Part shown: positions 16,926 through 27,323 of the stretch, one piece after another
Layout: every line of letters begins with the position of its first letter
Position numbering within the stretch: position 1 is the first letter of the stretch
NCBI RefSeq assembly: GCF_015291625.1
Contig: NZ_CP030047.1
Coordinates: 5,828,001-5,892,000, forward strand
From: Bradyrhizobium sp. CCBAU 53421
GTDB taxonomy: Bacteria > Pseudomonadota > Alphaproteobacteria > Rhizobiales > Xanthobacteraceae
Reading direction: 5' to 3'
DNA length: 64,000 bases
Made by a program: the position numbers and the translations under genes
The notes under the pieces: model-generated
Databases searched by the model: none
What the model was told of the DNA's origin: nothing
The model's input: only the letters and a program-made list of their open reading frames with translations

Positions 16926-18146
16926 ATGCAGTATTGGCGGCGGGCGATGTCATTTCGAATGAAGTATATGGGCTTTGCGGCGATGCCGGTGCTGGCGGCG
17001 CTTCTCGCCGGCGCGTGGCTCACGACCCGCGCCGATGGCGTCGTGAATGCCAAGGCGGCCCAGGAGAGCGCGCCGCAGGACGTCAATGTCGAGCAGCAAT
17101 ACGTCGCGCTGAGCGACAAGCAGGCCGCCTCCGTGAAGCTGATGGCCGTGGAGCAACGTTCGTTCCGGACCCTGAAGAACGCGGTCGGCTCGATCGACTT
17201 CAACCAGAACATGCTGGTGCAGGCGTTCACCTCAAATCCCGGCAGGATCGTCGACACGCCGCTCAATGTCGGTGACGAGGTTGCGAAGGGCGACCGGCTG
17301 TTCACGATCGACAGCCCCGATCTGCTGCAGGCCGAGTCGTCGCTGCTCGCCGCGGCCGGCGTGCTCGAACTGCAGACCAGGACGCTGGCGCGGGTCCGGC
17401 AGCTCTTGAAGACCGGCGGCGGCGCGCAGAAGGACGTCGACCAGGCGACGTCGGATCAGCAGACCGCCGAGGGCAACTACAAGGCCGGGCGCGACGCAGT
17501 GCGCATCTTCGGCAAGACCGACGCCGAGATCGACCGCATCGTCGCCGACCGCAAGGTCGATTCGATCCTGGTGGTGCCGAGCCCGATCTCGGGCCGGATC
17601 ATCGCGCGCAATGCCGCGCCGGGTCTCTTCGTGCAGCCCGGCAATGCCCCGGCGCCCTATTCGCTGGCCGACATCTCGACGATGTGGATGGTCGCCAATG
17701 TGATCGAGACCGATGCGCCGTCCTACCGGATCGGCCAGCCGGTCGAGGTGCGGGTGCCGGCCTATCCGAACGAGGTGTTTCGCGGCCGCGTGACGACGCT
17801 TGGACTCAACATCGATCCGAACTCGCACCGCCAGCTGGTGCGTTCGGTGATCGACGATCCCCAGCACAAGCTGCGCGCTGGCATGCTGGCGAGCTTCACC
17901 ATCGAGACCGAGCCGCCAAAACTGTCGGTCAGCGTGCCCCTGGACGCCATCGTGCGCGAGGGCGACGGAACGATGACGGTTTGGGTCACGACCGACGGCC
18001 GCAAGTTCGACCGCCGCACGGTGACAACAGGCATGGAGCAGGATGGCTGGCGGCAGATCCTCAGCGGCCTCGGCGCCGGCGAGAAGGTCGCCTCCACCGG
18101 CGCGATCTTCCTCAGCAACAAGTTCGCCAATGCGGCGACCGGCTAG
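16926..18146 (+). CDS. RND efflux periplasmic adaptor subunit (CusB/CzcB-like)
   Basis: A membrane-fusion protein of 406 aa linking the inner-membrane pump to the outer-membrane channel. An N-terminal membrane anchor (AAMPVLAALLAGAWL) is followed by a lipoyl-like half motif (GRIVDTPLNVGDEVAKGDRLFTI), a helical hairpin (about 130-200), the second lipoyl half (SPISGRIIARNAAPGLFVQPG) and beta-barrel and membrane-proximal domains. The ATG at 16926 has GAGG five bases upstream; inner Met codons exist. First gene of a three-gene efflux operon. Confidence 0.85.
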   Translation: MQYWRRAMSFRMKYMGFAAMPVLAALLAGAWLTTRADGVVNAKAAQESAPQDVNVEQQYVALSDKQAASVKLMAVEQRSFRTLKNAVGSIDFNQNMLVQAFTSNPGRIVDTPLNVGDEVAKGDRLFTIDSPDLLQAESSLLAAAGVLELQTRTLARVRQLLKTGGGAQKDVDQATSDQQTAEGNYKAGRDAVRIFGKTDAEIDRIVADRKVDSILVVPSPISGRIIARNAAPGLFVQPGNAPAPYSLADISTMWMVANVIETDAPSYRIGQPVEVRVPAYPNEVFRGRVTTLGLNIDPNSHRQLVRSVIDDPQHKLRAGMLASFTIETEPPKLSVSVPLDAIVREGDGTMTVWVTTDGRKFDRRTVTTGMEQDGWRQILSGLGAGEKVASTGAIFLSNKFANAATG

Positions 18147-18190
18147 CCCGCGCCAACGCGCCCCGTCCGCTCAAGAGTAAGTGCAGCACC

Positions 18191-21100
18191 TTGATCAAGA
18201 GCCTCCTCCAATTCGGTCTGACCCGAAGCGCCGTCATCGTGCTCGGCCTCGCCGTGTTCTGCGCCGCCGGATTCGCCGCGTTCACCAAGCTGAACATCGA
18301 GGCCTATCCGAACCCGGCGCCGGTCATCCTCGAAATCACGGCGCAGGCCGCCGGCCTTTCCGCCGAGGAGATGGAGAAGTACTATACGATCCCGATGGAG
18401 GTCGGGCTGTACTCGACGCCGGGCGTGGTCAACATCCGCTCGACCTCGTTCTACGGCCTGTCGTTCGTGCGGGTCACCTTCAGATACGGCGTCGACTATT
18501 ACTTCGCGCTGTCGCAGGCCACCAACAACCTCACGCAGAACGTCCAGCTTCCCGGCAATCAGATCCCGCAGATCCAGCAGTCCAGCCTAGTCGGCGAGAT
18601 CTACCGCTACCAGCTGGTCGGTCCGCCGAATTTCGGTCTGACCAATCTCCGGACGTTGCAGGATTACGTCGTCGCCCGGCGGCTGATGACGATACCGGGC
18701 GTCGTGCAGATCAACTCCTGGGGCGGCACCACCAAGCAGTTCAACGTCGACGCCGACCTTGCCAGGCTCGAAGCCTACAACATCACCGTGCCGCAACTGA
18801 TCAGCGCGCTCGGCAACGCGAACATCAACGTCGGCGGCCGCGAAATCGCGATCGGCCAGCAATCCGTCAACATTCGCGGCATCGGCCTGATCAACTCCGG
18901 CGGCGATGACGATATCACCAAGGGCTACAGGGTCCGGGACATCGAGAACGTCGTCCTGACCCAATCCAACGGACTGCCGATCCAGATCAAGGACGTCGCG
19001 AAGGTCTCGGTCGGCTATGTGCCGCGGCTCGGCATCGCCGGCAAGGACAGGAACGACGACGTCGCCGCGGCGATCGTCGTGATGGGACGCACCCAGCACA
19101 CCAACGACATCGTGCCGAAGGTCGAGGAGGAAGTCGCCAAGATCAACAGCGACGGCACCCTGCCGCCCGGCGTCAAGGTGGTCCCCTATTACGACCGCAC
19201 CTCGCTGGTCAGCGTCACGACCCACACGGTGCTGCACAATCTGATGTTCGGCTGCCTATTGGTGTTCGTGATCCAGTGGGTCTTCCTCGGCGACCTCAGA
19301 AGCGCGCTGATCGTCAGCGCCAACATCCCGTTCGCGCTGTTCTTCGCCATCATCATCCTGGTGCTGCAGGGCGAGGACGCCAATCTGCTGTCACTTGGCG
19401 CCGTCGATTTCGGAATCATCGTCGATTCCGCCGTCATCATGATGGAGAACATCTTCCGCAACTTCCAGTCCAGCCCCGAGAACCGGCTGCGGGTGCTGCA
19501 GAACCTCGCCGAGGGCTACTGGGGCGGCGATCCCACGACGCGAAACGGCCAGCCCGCGCCGGGCTGGACCGAGCGGCTGCGGATGATCTTCGTCAGCGCA
19601 TTGCAGGTCGACAAGGCGGTGTTCTTCACCGCGGCGATCACCGTCACCGCATTCGTGCCGCTGTTCACCATGCAGGGCGTCGAAGGCCAGATCTTCGGCC
19701 CGATGGCGCGAACCTACGGCTACGCGCTCGCCGGCGCGCTGCTCGCGACATTCACGGTGACGCCGGTGCTGGCATCGCTGCTGCTGCCGCGGCATATCGA
19801 GGAAACCGAGACGGTCATCGTACGCTCGCTGCGCAAGGCCTACACGCCCGTGCTGCGCTGGTCGCTGACGCATCTGAGGGTCGCGGTCGCAGCCGGCATC
19901 GTCTTCCTCGGACTGAGCGGCCTTGCCGCGAGCCGGCTCGGCAGCGAATTCCTGCCCGCGCTCGAGGAAGGCAATTTCTGGATCCGCGCCTCGATGCCGT
20001 CGACCATGTCGCTCGACGCAGGCACCGAGCCGACCCGCAAGATGCGCGAGATCCTGCTGCGTCACCCCGAGATCATCACGGTGGTGTCGCAGCATGGCCG
20101 TCCCGACAATGGCAGCGACGCCTCGCCGTTCTCGAATGTCGAGCTGTTCGCGCCGATCAAGCCGTTCGACCAGTGGCCGCCCGGCCTGACCAAGGAGAAG
20201 CTCACCGAGGAGCTGCAGCGGGAGTTCGACGAGGAGCTGCCCGGCGTCACCTTCAACTTCTCGCAATACATCCAGGACAACGTCGAGGAGGCGCTGTCGG
20301 GTGTCAAGGGCGCGAACTCGGTCAAGATCATCGGCCCCAACCTCGCCGTGCTCGAACAGCTCGCGACCAAGGTCTCGCAGGAGATGGCCAAGATCCGCGG
20401 CGTCGCTGATCTCGGCATCTTCCATCTGGTCGGGCAGCCCAACCTCAACATCAAGGTCAACCGCGAGAAGACCGCGCGCTACGGTCTCAATACCGGCGAC
20501 GTGACGACCGTAGTGCAGGCCGCGCTCGGCGGCACCAGTGCGACGACGGTGCTGGAAGGCGACCGGCAGTTCGGCGTGGTGGTGCGGCTCGATCCGAAAT
20601 TTCGCCAGAGCATCGACGAGGTGCGCGAGATCAAGGTGGCCTACCAGACGCCATCCGGCACCAACGCCTACATCCCGCTGAGCGAGCTTGCCGACATCTC
20701 GCTCGATACCGGCGCATCGTTCATCTATCGCGAGCGCAGCCAGCGCTATATCCCGATCAAGTTCAGCGTGCGCGGCCGCGATCTCGGCAGCACGGTGGCG
20801 GAAGCGCAGACGCGCGTCGCCGAGGCCGTGCAGCTTCCGGCCGGCTACCGGATGATCTGGTCCGGCGAATTCGACAATCTCGAATCCGCCAAGGCGCGCC
20901 TGATGATCGTGGTGCCGGTGACGCTGCTGTTGATCTTCGTGCTGCTCTACAGTCTGTTCAACTCGCTGCGCGACAGCCTGCTGGCGCTGGCCGGCATACC
21001 GTTCGCGGTCGGCGGCGGCCTGATCGCGCTGTACCTTGCCGGGCTCGATTTCTCGATCTCGGCCGCGATCGGCTTCATTTCGCTGTTCGGCGTCGCGGTC

Positions 21101-21448
21101 ATGGACGGCATCCTCAACATCACCTATTTCCGCGAATTGCGAGCCTCGGGCATGAGCATCGCGGAGGCGGTGTTCAACGGCGCCGAGCAGCGCATGCGGC
21201 CGATGCTGATGACCGCGCTGTCCGCAGGCGTCGGCCTGTTCCCGGCGGCGCTGTCGCATGGCATCGGCAGCCAGGTGCAGCGGCCGCTCGCCACCGTGGT
21301 GGTCGGCGGCATGTTCATCGGCCCGCTGCTGCTCCTGATCGTGGCGCCTGCGCTGCGCAAGATCTTCCTGTCGCGCGAGCCTGTCGCCGCTCCCGAAGAG
21401 GCGGCAGCCGCGGCACCGCCCGAAGCGGCGCATGAAGGGGGCGCCTGA
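18191..21448 (+). CDS. RND efflux pump, heavy-metal (HME) type
   Basis: The inner-membrane proton antiporter of the system, about 1,085 aa. The signature in helix 4, DFGIIVDSAVIMMEN, fits the HME-RND consensus (DFG-x3-D-[GS]-AV-x3-EN) that marks metal-ion exporters such as CzcA and CusA; drug pumps have a different motif. Twelve membrane helices and two large periplasmic loops are evident. No ATG occurs at the expected start; TTG at 18191 gives LIKSLLQFGLTRSAVIVLG and the normal family length. The frame is open far upstream but overlaps the adaptor. It shares one base with the next gene (TGATG). The specific metal cannot be read from sequence. Confidence 0.85.
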   Translation: MIKSLLQFGLTRSAVIVLGLAVFCAAGFAAFTKLNIEAYPNPAPVILEITAQAAGLSAEEMEKYYTIPMEVGLYSTPGVVNIRSTSFYGLSFVRVTFRYGVDYYFALSQATNNLTQNVQLPGNQIPQIQQSSLVGEIYRYQLVGPPNFGLTNLRTLQDYVVARRLMTIPGVVQINSWGGTTKQFNVDADLARLEAYNITVPQLISALGNANINVGGREIAIGQQSVNIRGIGLINSGGDDDITKGYRVRDIENVVLTQSNGLPIQIKDVAKVSVGYVPRLGIAGKDRNDDVAAAIVVMGRTQHTNDIVPKVEEEVAKINSDGTLPPGVKVVPYYDRTSLVSVTTHTVLHNLMFGCLLVFVIQWVFLGDLRSALIVSANIPFALFFAIIILVLQGEDANLLSLGAVDFGIIVDSAVIMMENIFRNFQSSPENRLRVLQNLAEGYWGGDPTTRNGQPAPGWTERLRMIFVSALQVDKAVFFTAAITVTAFVPLFTMQGVEGQIFGPMARTYGYALAGALLATFTVTPVLASLLLPRHIEETETVIVRSLRKAYTPVLRWSLTHLRVAVAAGIVFLGLSGLAASRLGSEFLPALEEGNFWIRASMPSTMSLDAGTEPTRKMREILLRHPEIITVVSQHGRPDNGSDASPFSNVELFAPIKPFDQWPPGLTKEKLTEELQREFDEELPGVTFNFSQYIQDNVEEALSGVKGANSVKIIGPNLAVLEQLATKVSQEMAKIRGVADLGIFHLVGQPNLNIKVNREKTARYGLNTGDVTTVVQAALGGTSATTVLEGDRQFGVVVRLDPKFRQSIDEVREIKVAYQTPSGTNAYIPLSELADISLDTGASFIYRERSQRYIPIKFSVRGRDLGSTVAEAQTRVAEAVQLPAGYRMIWSGEFDNLESAKARLMIVVPVTLLLIFVLLYSLFNSLRDSLLALAGIPFAVGGGLIALYLAGLDFSISAAIGFISLFGVAVMDGILNITYFRELRASGMSIAEAVFNGAEQRMRPMLMTALSAGVGLFPAALSHGIGSQVQRPLATVVVGGMFIGPLLLLIVAPALRKIFLSREPVAAPEEAAAAAPPEAAHEGGA

Positions 21449-23043
21449 TGTCCGGGATCGTCGCACGGATTGTCGCCACGCTCGTGCTGTGCGGAAGGCG
21501 CCCGCTGCGTCCAGTGCTTGGCGCCGCGACCGCCGGGCTGTTGCTGACAAGCTGCGCGGTCGGCCCGAATTTCGTGCCGCCGCCCGCCCCTGACGTCGAT
21601 CGCTACACGCCGGAAAAGCTTGCTTCCCCCAGCACGAGCCCCGGCGGTCCGAGCGTGCCCAAGCAGCACTTCGTCAGCGGTGAGGACGTATCGCTGCGCT
21701 GGTGGACGGCATTTCGGTCTAAGCCACTCGACGAGCTGATCAAGATGTCGGTCGAGCACAACCCGTCTTTGCAGGCGGCGGAAGCATCGATCAGGATTGC
21801 GCAATACAACGCGCTGGCCCAGCGCGGGCTGTTCTTCCCGCAGATCGGCGCCAACTACACGCCCTCCCAGCAGCAGATTTCCGGCGCATCGGGTTCGGGC
21901 CCCGGTGGCCAATCCCCTTCGGTGTTTTCGCTTCATACCGCGCAGTTGAACGTCAGCTTCGTGCCTGACATCTGGGGCCAGAACGTTCGCGCGGTCGAGA
22001 GCCTCGATGCGATCTCCGAGCAGCAGCTGTTCCAGCTGGAAGCGGCCTACCTCACGCTGACGGCCAACGTCGTCACCGCCGCGATCCAGGAGGCATCGCT
22101 ACGCGGCCAGATTGCGGCGATCCAGCGCGTCGTGAAGATCGAACGCGGCATTCTGGAGATCGTGAAGAACCAGTTCAACGCGGGCGGCGCCGCCCAGGTC
22201 GACGTGCTGGCGCAGGAGGCCGCGCTGGCCCAGTCCGAGCAGCTGCTGCCACCGCTCGAAAAGCAGCTCGCGGTTCAGCGCGACCTCCTGACCTCGCTGG
22301 CCGGGCAATTCTCGGCGGACGAGATCCTGCAGAAGTTCACGCTCGATCGCCTGGCGCTCCCCGTCAATTTGCCGGTGAGCCTGCCGAGCAAGATGATCGC
22401 CCAGCGACCGGACGTCAGGGCCGCGGAGGCGCTGCTGCACTCGGCGAACGCCCAGCTCGGCGTGTCGATCGCGGCGCGGCTGCCCAACGTCACGATCACC
22501 GGCAATGCCGGGGCCGCGGCCTTCAGCCTCGCCGAGTTGTTCACGCCGGGAACCAGCTTCTACGTCATCGCCGCGAGCGCAACCCAGCCGCTGTTCGATG
22601 GCCTGACGCTCTACCACAAGCAGAAGGCCGCGGAGGCGGCGGTGGATCAGGCAGACGCGCTCTATCGCCAGGCCGTCGTCACGGCAATGCAGAACGTCGC
22701 CGACGCCTTGCGGAGCCTGCAGGCCGACGCGCGCGCCTTGCAGGCCGCGGTCAAGGCCGAGCTCGCCGCGAAGGCCAGCCTCGACATCATCCAGAAGCAG
22801 CTTGCCCTCGGGCAGGTCAATCAGGTGGTCGTGCTCAATGCGCAGCAAGTCTATCTGACGGCGGCAGTGGTCCGCGTTCAGGCCCAGGCGACGCGCCTGT
22901 CGGACAGCGCCGCGCTGTTCATGGCGCTTGGCGGCGGCTGGCCGGCGAACTGCGCATCCGACGACTGGCGCAAATGTGCCCTGGAGAATTTGCCCCCCGC
23001 TGCGCCGCAGCGGGTCAGCGAAATCGGGCCGCCTGCCCGCTGA
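21448..23043 (+). CDS. Outer-membrane efflux lipoprotein, NodT family
   Basis: The TolC-like channel of the tripartite pump, 531 aa. The signal ends with the lipobox LTSC, giving an acylated Cys. Two OEP repeats follow, with typical SLQAAEASIRIAQYN and PDVRAAEALLHSANAQLG helices. The ATG at 21448 overlaps the pump stop codon, so the three genes are one operon. The C-terminus carries about 40 extra residues with two Cys, unusual for the family. Confidence 0.85.
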   Translation: MSGIVARIVATLVLCGRRPLRPVLGAATAGLLLTSCAVGPNFVPPPAPDVDRYTPEKLASPSTSPGGPSVPKQHFVSGEDVSLRWWTAFRSKPLDELIKMSVEHNPSLQAAEASIRIAQYNALAQRGLFFPQIGANYTPSQQQISGASGSGPGGQSPSVFSLHTAQLNVSFVPDIWGQNVRAVESLDAISEQQLFQLEAAYLTLTANVVTAAIQEASLRGQIAAIQRVVKIERGILEIVKNQFNAGGAAQVDVLAQEAALAQSEQLLPPLEKQLAVQRDLLTSLAGQFSADEILQKFTLDRLALPVNLPVSLPSKMIAQRPDVRAAEALLHSANAQLGVSIAARLPNVTITGNAGAAAFSLAELFTPGTSFYVIAASATQPLFDGLTLYHKQKAAEAAVDQADALYRQAVVTAMQNVADALRSLQADARALQAAVKAELAAKASLDIIQKQLALGQVNQVVVLNAQQVYLTAAVVRVQAQATRLSDSAALFMALGGGWPANCASDDWRKCALENLPPAAPQRVSEIGPPAR

Positions 23044-23082
23044 CCAGCGCGGCATGAGGCTACTGACTGGAGGAACCGGCGA

Positions 23083-23295
23083 ATGAAGAACATGCTCAGT
23101 TTGGCGGCAATTCTGCTTGCGATCTCGGCGGGGTCCGCGGCCGCACAGAGCGCGGTCGGCGGTCCGAAGAAGCAAAGCAATGTCGGCGGACCCACCGTGC
23201 AGCAGAACCCGGTGGTTCGCCCGACGCAGGGTGCCGGAGCAACGCCTCCAGCATCGCCGCCAAGGCAAGCGCCAAAGCAATCACCGAGGAAATAG
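23083..23295 (+). CDS. Small secreted protein, Pro/Gln-rich
   Basis: A 70-aa protein: signal peptide of about 22 residues (LSLAAILLAISAGSAAAQ) and a mature part with the repeated motif VGGPKKQ/VGGPTVQQ followed by a Pro/Gln/Lys-rich tail. A strong GGAGG ribosome site precedes the ATG. No domain recognised. It may be co-transcribed with the efflux operon (39-base gap). Confidence 0.55.
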   Translation: MKNMLSLAAILLAISAGSAAAQSAVGGPKKQSNVGGPTVQQNPVVRPTQGAGATPPASPPRQAPKQSPRK

Positions 23296-23358
23296 CGACA
23301 CGCTCGCGCGATCGAATTGGCTTTCGCGATTCACGCTGATCGGCTCGATGAGAACCAC

Positions 23359-23691
23359 ATGAAAAACACGACGCGCCTGCTTCTCATCGCCGTAGCCGGT
23401 GTCATGATGGCATCGGAGGCCTGCGCGGCGCCGGTTCAGGTGATGCGGCTGTCGCCGCAGCATCCCGCAAGTGTCGTTCGGGTACGGCTCGCATGTGACC
23501 AGAACTGCCATTGCTGGCAGACGCGCTATCAGCAGCGAAGCTATCGCCGGAAGATCGACGATCAGGAGCGTCAGGACCCGAATTCTTGCCCAGGCGGCGG
23601 GCACTATAACGGCCATTGCCGCAGCGGGCCGGCCACAGGGCTCGGCTTCGAAAGCCGCCTTCCCGTGCGCTCATTGCCGTTTCCGTTTTGA
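23359..23691 (+). CDS. Small secreted Cys-containing protein
   Basis: A 110-aa protein with signal peptide MKNTTRLLLIAVAGVMMASE (cleavage near ACAA). The mature part has five Cys, including CDQNCHCW and a CPGGGHYNGHC segment, and many Arg/Gln. The pattern CxxxCxCW then CPGGGHYNGHC recalls short exported rhizobial proteins of unknown role. The start at 23359 is chosen for the signal peptide; the ribosome site is weak. Confidence 0.5.
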   Translation: MKNTTRLLLIAVAGVMMASEACAAPVQVMRLSPQHPASVVRVRLACDQNCHCWQTRYQQRSYRRKIDDQERQDPNSCPGGGHYNGHCRSGPATGLGFESRLPVRSLPFPF

Positions 23692-23740
23692 TCGACGGAG
23701 CCTGGTTGCCCTTCCGGGCCGACGCGATCAGCGCGCGCGG

Positions 23741-24013
23741 CTACCAGATGACGACCGCGCAGACCAGCGCCAGCGGCACCGCGGCGCCGCCGATGACGAC
23801 CCACCTGCGCATGTCAGCCGGATCTCTGGAATATCTGAAGATCTGGACCGCGACGAAGAGGCAGACCGCGGCGCCCAGGATGATGCGAAACAAATCCGAT
23901 GGCGTCTCGTAGGCGGACCAGATGGTTTCGTTTTGCGGGCTTGCGACGCGAGCGGTTATGACCACCACAAGGGTCAGAAACAACGTCCGCAGGATAAGAC
24001 CGAGGAAACGCAT
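23741..24013 (-). CDS. Small membrane protein, two helices
   Basis: A 90-aa protein. Hydrophobic segments lie at about residues 5-23 (LILRTLFLTLVVVITARVA), 40-57 (LFRIILGAAVCLFVAVQIF) and 70-90 (WVVIGGAAVPLALVCAVVI). No known domain. The ATG at 24013 is preferred to the upstream one at 24070, which would add a hydrophilic 19-residue leader. Confidence 0.55.
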   Translation of the reverse strand: MRFLGLILRTLFLTLVVVITARVASPQNETIWSAYETPSDLFRIILGAAVCLFVAVQIFRYSRDPADMRRWVVIGGAAVPLALVCAVVIW

Positions 24014-24100
24014 TTGGCGCCCTGATTCATGCTCCTGGGTAACGCTAGCATGAATCGTGCCGAAAGGCATTCATTTGGCTGGCCCCTCGCGGGCTCCAGA

Positions 24101-24134
24101 CAACAATCCCGGAGCCTTGCCCCGGGATTGTTGG
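24101..24134 (-). terminator. Stem-loop after the first TakP-like gene
   Basis: A 12-bp perfect stem CAACAATCCCGG/CCGGGATTGTTG around a short loop, 22 bases past the stop of the minus-strand gene. No T-run follows, so it may be a weak terminator or an RNA-stabilising hairpin. Confidence 0.45.
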
Positions 24135-24155
24135 TTGCGCTGACGGTCAGTGCCG

Positions 24156-25244
24156 TCAAACCTGAGAGTGGCGCGCCATGAAGTTGTCATAGCCGACTTC
24201 GGCGACCTGGAACCATTGATAGCCGTTGTTGGAGAACGACGTCAGCGATTCATACACCTTCTTGAAGTTGGCATTGGTCGCCGAAACTTCGCTGTGCAGT
24301 TCCTTGGCGGCCTTGAAGGAGGCTTCCATCACCGGCGCTGGGAACGGATGCAGCTTGGTGCCGGCGGCAAGCAGCTTTTTCAGCGCGATCGGGTTGGCCT
24401 GATCGTAGCGCGCCATCATCCAGTTGTTGGCGAGATGGCCGGCCTGCTCCAGCACGTTCTGATAGAACTTCGGCAGCGCATTCCACTTGTCGAGATTGAC
24501 AATCGCAAGCAGCATCGGGCCGCCTTCCCACCAGCCTGGGAAGTAGTAGTGCGGCGCGACCTTGTAGAAGCCGAGTTTCTCGTCGTCATAGGGACCAACC
24601 CACTCCGCGCCATCGATCGTGCCCTTCTCCAGCGCGGGATAGATGTCGCCGCCCGCGAGCTGCTGCGGTACGCAACCAAGCTTCTGCATCACGCGCCCGG
24701 CGAAGCCGCCGATGCGGAATTTCAGGCCCTTGAGATCGTCGACGCTGTTGATCTCCTTGCGGAACCAGCCACCCATCTGGCAGCCGGTATTGCCGGCAAG
24801 CAGCGAGGTGACGTTGTAGCTCTTGTAGAACTCGTTGAGCAGCTCCTTGCCGCCGCCGAGCATGTACCATGCCTGATTGAGCCGCGAGTTCGGGCCGAAC
24901 GGCACCGACGAGCCGAAGGTGAAGGTCGGATCCTTGCCGAAGTAGTAATAGGACGCGGTGTGGCCCATCTCGACGGTTGCGCTTTGCACGGCGTCGAGCA
25001 CCTGCAGGCCGGGCACGATCTCACCGGCGGCAAAGGTCTGGATCTGGAACTTGTTGTCAGTGGCTTCACCCACCGCCTTGGCCATCAGCTCGGCGCCGCC
25101 ATGCAGCGTGTCGAGCGACTTCGGCCAGCTCGTCGTCATGCGCCATTTGAGCTCCGGCATCGACTGCGCGATCGCGGGAGCTGCGACCGTTGCCGCGCCT
25201 GCGACGCCGAGGCCCGTGACCTTGATGAAATCTCTGCGCTTCAT
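24156..25244 (-). CDS. TRAP transporter solute-binding protein, TakP-like (copy 1)
   Basis: A periplasmic binding protein of 362 aa. It carries a Tat signal (RRDFIK, cleavage near APAIAQ). The mature chain shows the DctP-family segments [28 protein letters not shown] and [22 protein letters not shown] typical of 2-oxoacid/monocarboxylate-binding proteins. The Arg of the WFRKE region is the position that contacts the carboxylate in related proteins. GGGAGG precedes the ATG. It is a paralogue of the next upstream gene. No permease gene is adjacent. Confidence 0.9.
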   Translation of the reverse strand: MKRRDFIKVTGLGVAGAATVAAPAIAQSMPELKWRMTTSWPKSLDTLHGGAELMAKAVGEATDNKFQIQTFAAGEIVPGLQVLDAVQSATVEMGHTASYYYFGKDPTFTFGSSVPFGPNSRLNQAWYMLGGGKELLNEFYKSYNVTSLLAGNTGCQMGGWFRKEINSVDDLKGLKFRIGGFAGRVMQKLGCVPQQLAGGDIYPALEKGTIDGAEWVGPYDDEKLGFYKVAPHYYFPGWWEGGPMLLAIVNLDKWNALPKFYQNVLEQAGHLANNWMMARYDQANPIALKKLLAAGTKLHPFPAPVMEASFKAAKELHSEVSATNANFKKVYESLTSFSNNGYQWFQVAEVGYDNFMARHSQV

Positions 25245-25404
25245 GTCAATCCTCCCCTGTATGATTGTGTTGTCCGAGCGTCGACTGCTTGCGATCGTCG
25301 CGCTGCTTTTCTTTGCCATCATGACCGGTGACCGATCATGCGCCGCCTTCGTGCCGAGGCTTCGGGCGCGAGCATGGAACATCCCCTCTCCGAACGCCAG
25401 ACGC

Positions 25405-25436
25405 AAAAAACCCGGCCTCCTTGCGGAGGCCGGGCT
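25405..25436 (-). terminator. Rho-independent terminator after the second TakP-like gene
   Basis: On the minus strand GCCCGGCCTCC-GCAA-GGAGGCCGGG is followed by TTTTTT. This strong terminator lies about 50 bases past the stop at 25484 and separates the two binding-protein genes into different transcripts. Confidence 0.85.
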
Positions 25437-25483
25437 ACTTAAGTCGAAGCTTCGTTCTCTTCTCGCGAACGCTCGAAGCGCCG

Positions 25484-26671
<1,188 letters not shown>

Positions 26672-26787
26672 TTAACACGGAAGGCGGCCTCACGGAAACG
26701 CGACAATGGCATGACCGCACCAATTAAACGAAAGTCTGATGACGCGGGAGATCTGCTGGAAAACGCAGCCTCCTGCCGCTGCCGGGA

Positions 26788-26883
26788 CCGCCTGCAGGGG
26801 CTCGCTGGCTTGTCGTCCATCGCGCGGTAAATCGCCGCGTACGGGCCGCCGCCCGGTCGGCGCTCAACCACCGGGCCGCCGTG
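26788..26883 (-). pseudogene. Decayed copy of the 3' end of mrp
   Basis: About 95 bases resemble the end of mrp at 27340-27433: ATCGCGCGGTAAATCGCCGC and the following CGTACGGGCC match with two differences in 29 bases, and similarity fades on either side. Translated on the minus strand, GPYAAIYRA matches GPHAAIYRA of Mrp. No intact gene is attached. The remainder of 26573-26887 shows nothing else. Confidence 0.5.
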
Positions 26884-26887
26884 GCCA

Positions 26888-27124
26888 TCAGCGCCGCGTC
26901 GCCTCTCGCGCCTTCTTGGCTTTGTCGGCCAGATGCCGCCCGCGCCGGATCCAGCTTTGCGCAGTCGTCTTGCTCACACCATACGTTTTGGCGATCGCGG
27001 TGGCGGCCTCGCCGATCGAGTCGGATTTCTTCGCAAGGTTGAACGCCATCCGGGAGGCCTCTTCGCGCTTCTCCCGCGTCAGATGCTTGCGGCGTTCCTT
27101 GCTTCCTTCGCGCGATGCTGCCAT
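26888..27124 (-). CDS. Small basic protein with a possible helix-turn-helix
   Basis: A 78-aa protein rich in Lys, Arg and Ala. The segment AATAIAKTYGVSKTTAQSWIRRGR looks like a helix-turn-helix DNA-binding unit of the homeodomain or Sin-type. The ATG at 27124 is the most likely start; an upstream extension to 27283 has unlikely composition. It lies between mrp and the mrp remnant. No family recognised with confidence. Confidence 0.5.
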   Translation of the reverse strand: MAASREGSKERRKHLTREKREEASRMAFNLAKKSDSIGEAATAIAKTYGVSKTTAQSWIRRGRHLADKAKKAREATRR

Positions 27125-27323
27125 GTCGCCGGTCGCCTCACGGCCCCTTCCCGCATTTCGGCTACCCGTGCCCGCCTTCAAGCGACGGAACGGTGGTACG
27201 ATTCGGCCAGTGCCGGACAAACATACAGGCCGGACGCGATTCAGCAATCGTCCAGCGGCGACAGGCCTGTGAAGAAAGGCCACCGGGAGCCGGCCCTCGA
27301 GGGCCGTCGGCCATCGCGCCGGC

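Noticed and set aside
17684..18190. Upstream extension of the RND pump frame
   Set aside because: It lies inside the adaptor gene in another frame and is Arg/Gly-rich; the real pump starts near 18191.
19391..21550. Antisense frame of 719 codons opposite the RND pump
   Set aside because: Low-complexity mirror translation of a high-GC membrane-protein gene; no ribosome site or known domain.
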